A stretch of DNA of 5,491 bases, taken from the NCBI GenBank assembly GCA_934149245.1, contig CAKPER010000064.1:1-5491 (forward strand). The letters are read 5' to 3'. The notes under the pieces were generated by a model. That model saw only the letters and a list, made by a program, of their open reading frames with translations, made no database searches and was not told the origin of the DNA. Origin of the DNA: an uncultured Bacilli bacterium. GTDB taxonomy: Bacteria; Bacillota_I; Bacilli_A; RF39; UBA660. Positions 5,237 through 5,491 of the stretch are shown here, one piece after another (position 1 is the first letter of the stretch; each line of letters starts with the position of its first letter). The translations under genes and the position numbers were made by a program.

Positions 5237-5491
5237 TTAACCTTTATCTCTATGATCAAAATACATCTTTATAAATAACCACACTGACATAACAAATGCA
5301 CACGCAATATATAAATTTCTAAGTAAAATACTTTTAACTATAGATGCTCCTAATATTAAAGCTGCATCTAGAACCCCTATGACTATCTGATGTAACATAC
5401 TCTCTAATTTATCTATTTTATGAGCAGAATCATTAAGTTCAACACCAAAGCTTACCTCACCTCTATTAATAGAACTTATAAGCCGTAAAAC
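5237..5491 (-). CDS. AarF/UbiB (ABC1 atypical kinase) family protein, C-terminal fragment
   Basis: The reading frame is open from the window edge to TAA at 5239-5237 and gives the last 84 residues; the 5' part with the kinase-like core lies beyond the window. The fragment begins VLRLISSINRGEVSFGVELND, the conserved region after the kinase-like fold, then a helix (SAHKIDKLESMLHQ), followed by two hydrophobic helices: about residues 35-58 (QIVIGVLDAALILGASI) and 60-78 (LYIACAFVMSVWLFIKMY), and a short charged tail. This layout, with an RGE-x-x-F-x-x-E-L strand region and two C-terminal membrane helices, is characteristic of bacterial AarF/UbiB proteins, membrane-anchored atypical kinases/ATPases linked to isoprenoid-lipid metabolism in other bacteria. 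The role in this organism is not known. GC content is higher than in the neighbouring unknown genes, as expected for a conserved core gene. Confidence 0.75.
   Translation of the reverse strand, partial: VLRLISSINRGEVSFGVELNDSAHKIDKLESMLHQIVIGVLDAALILGASIVKSILLRNLYIACAFVMSVWLFIKMYFDHRDKG

Overview
The window comes from a very AT-rich, low-GC Gram-positive-type bacterium. Evidence: strong AGGAGG and GGTGAT ribosome binding sites, sigma-70/SigA-like promoters with TG-extended -10 boxes, T-tailed hairpin terminators, and a high Asn/Lys/Ile content. All eight Trp codons I can see are TGG and no gene contains an internal TGA, so the standard bacterial code is used rather than the Mycoplasma code. 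An uncultured gut Bacilli lineage (RF39-like) would fit, but that assignment is inference.

Left part (1-3327): a type IV pilus-like (type IV filament) locus organised around one 75-bp divergent regulatory region. Leftward lie two prepilin genes, overlapping in their translation signals: a 182-aa prepilin (1402-1950), then a 423-aa prepilin (126-1397) that carries an InlB/Listeria-Bacteroides-repeat-like segment and a complete three-lobed ricin-type beta-trefoil (lectin) domain. The start of a third leftward gene is cut by the window edge (1-53). Rightward is a GspE/PilB-family assembly ATPase (2026-3327). The leftward and rightward promoters face each other and share one palindromic -10 sequence, so ATPase and prepilin transcription probably compete.

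Middle and right (3332-5123): three genes I do not recognise, all leftward. A 171-aa protein (3332-3847) has its own extended -10 promoter and shares a bidirectional terminator with the ATPase gene. A two-gene unit made of a 60-aa acidic protein (4941-5123) and a Cys-rich, beta-helix-like 307-aa protein (4013-4936) is driven by a second extended -10 promoter.

Right edge (5237-5491): the 3' end of an AarF/UbiB (ABC1 atypical kinase) family gene, closed by a strong leftward terminator whose T-tract abuts the -35 region of the next promoter.

Together the left half can be read as part of a surface filament system: prepilins are processed at the membrane, the cytoplasmic ATPase drives assembly, and the lectin domain on the large prepilin suggests a glycan-binding filament subunit or tip. 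The platform protein (PilC/GspF) and prepilin peptidase are not in the window.
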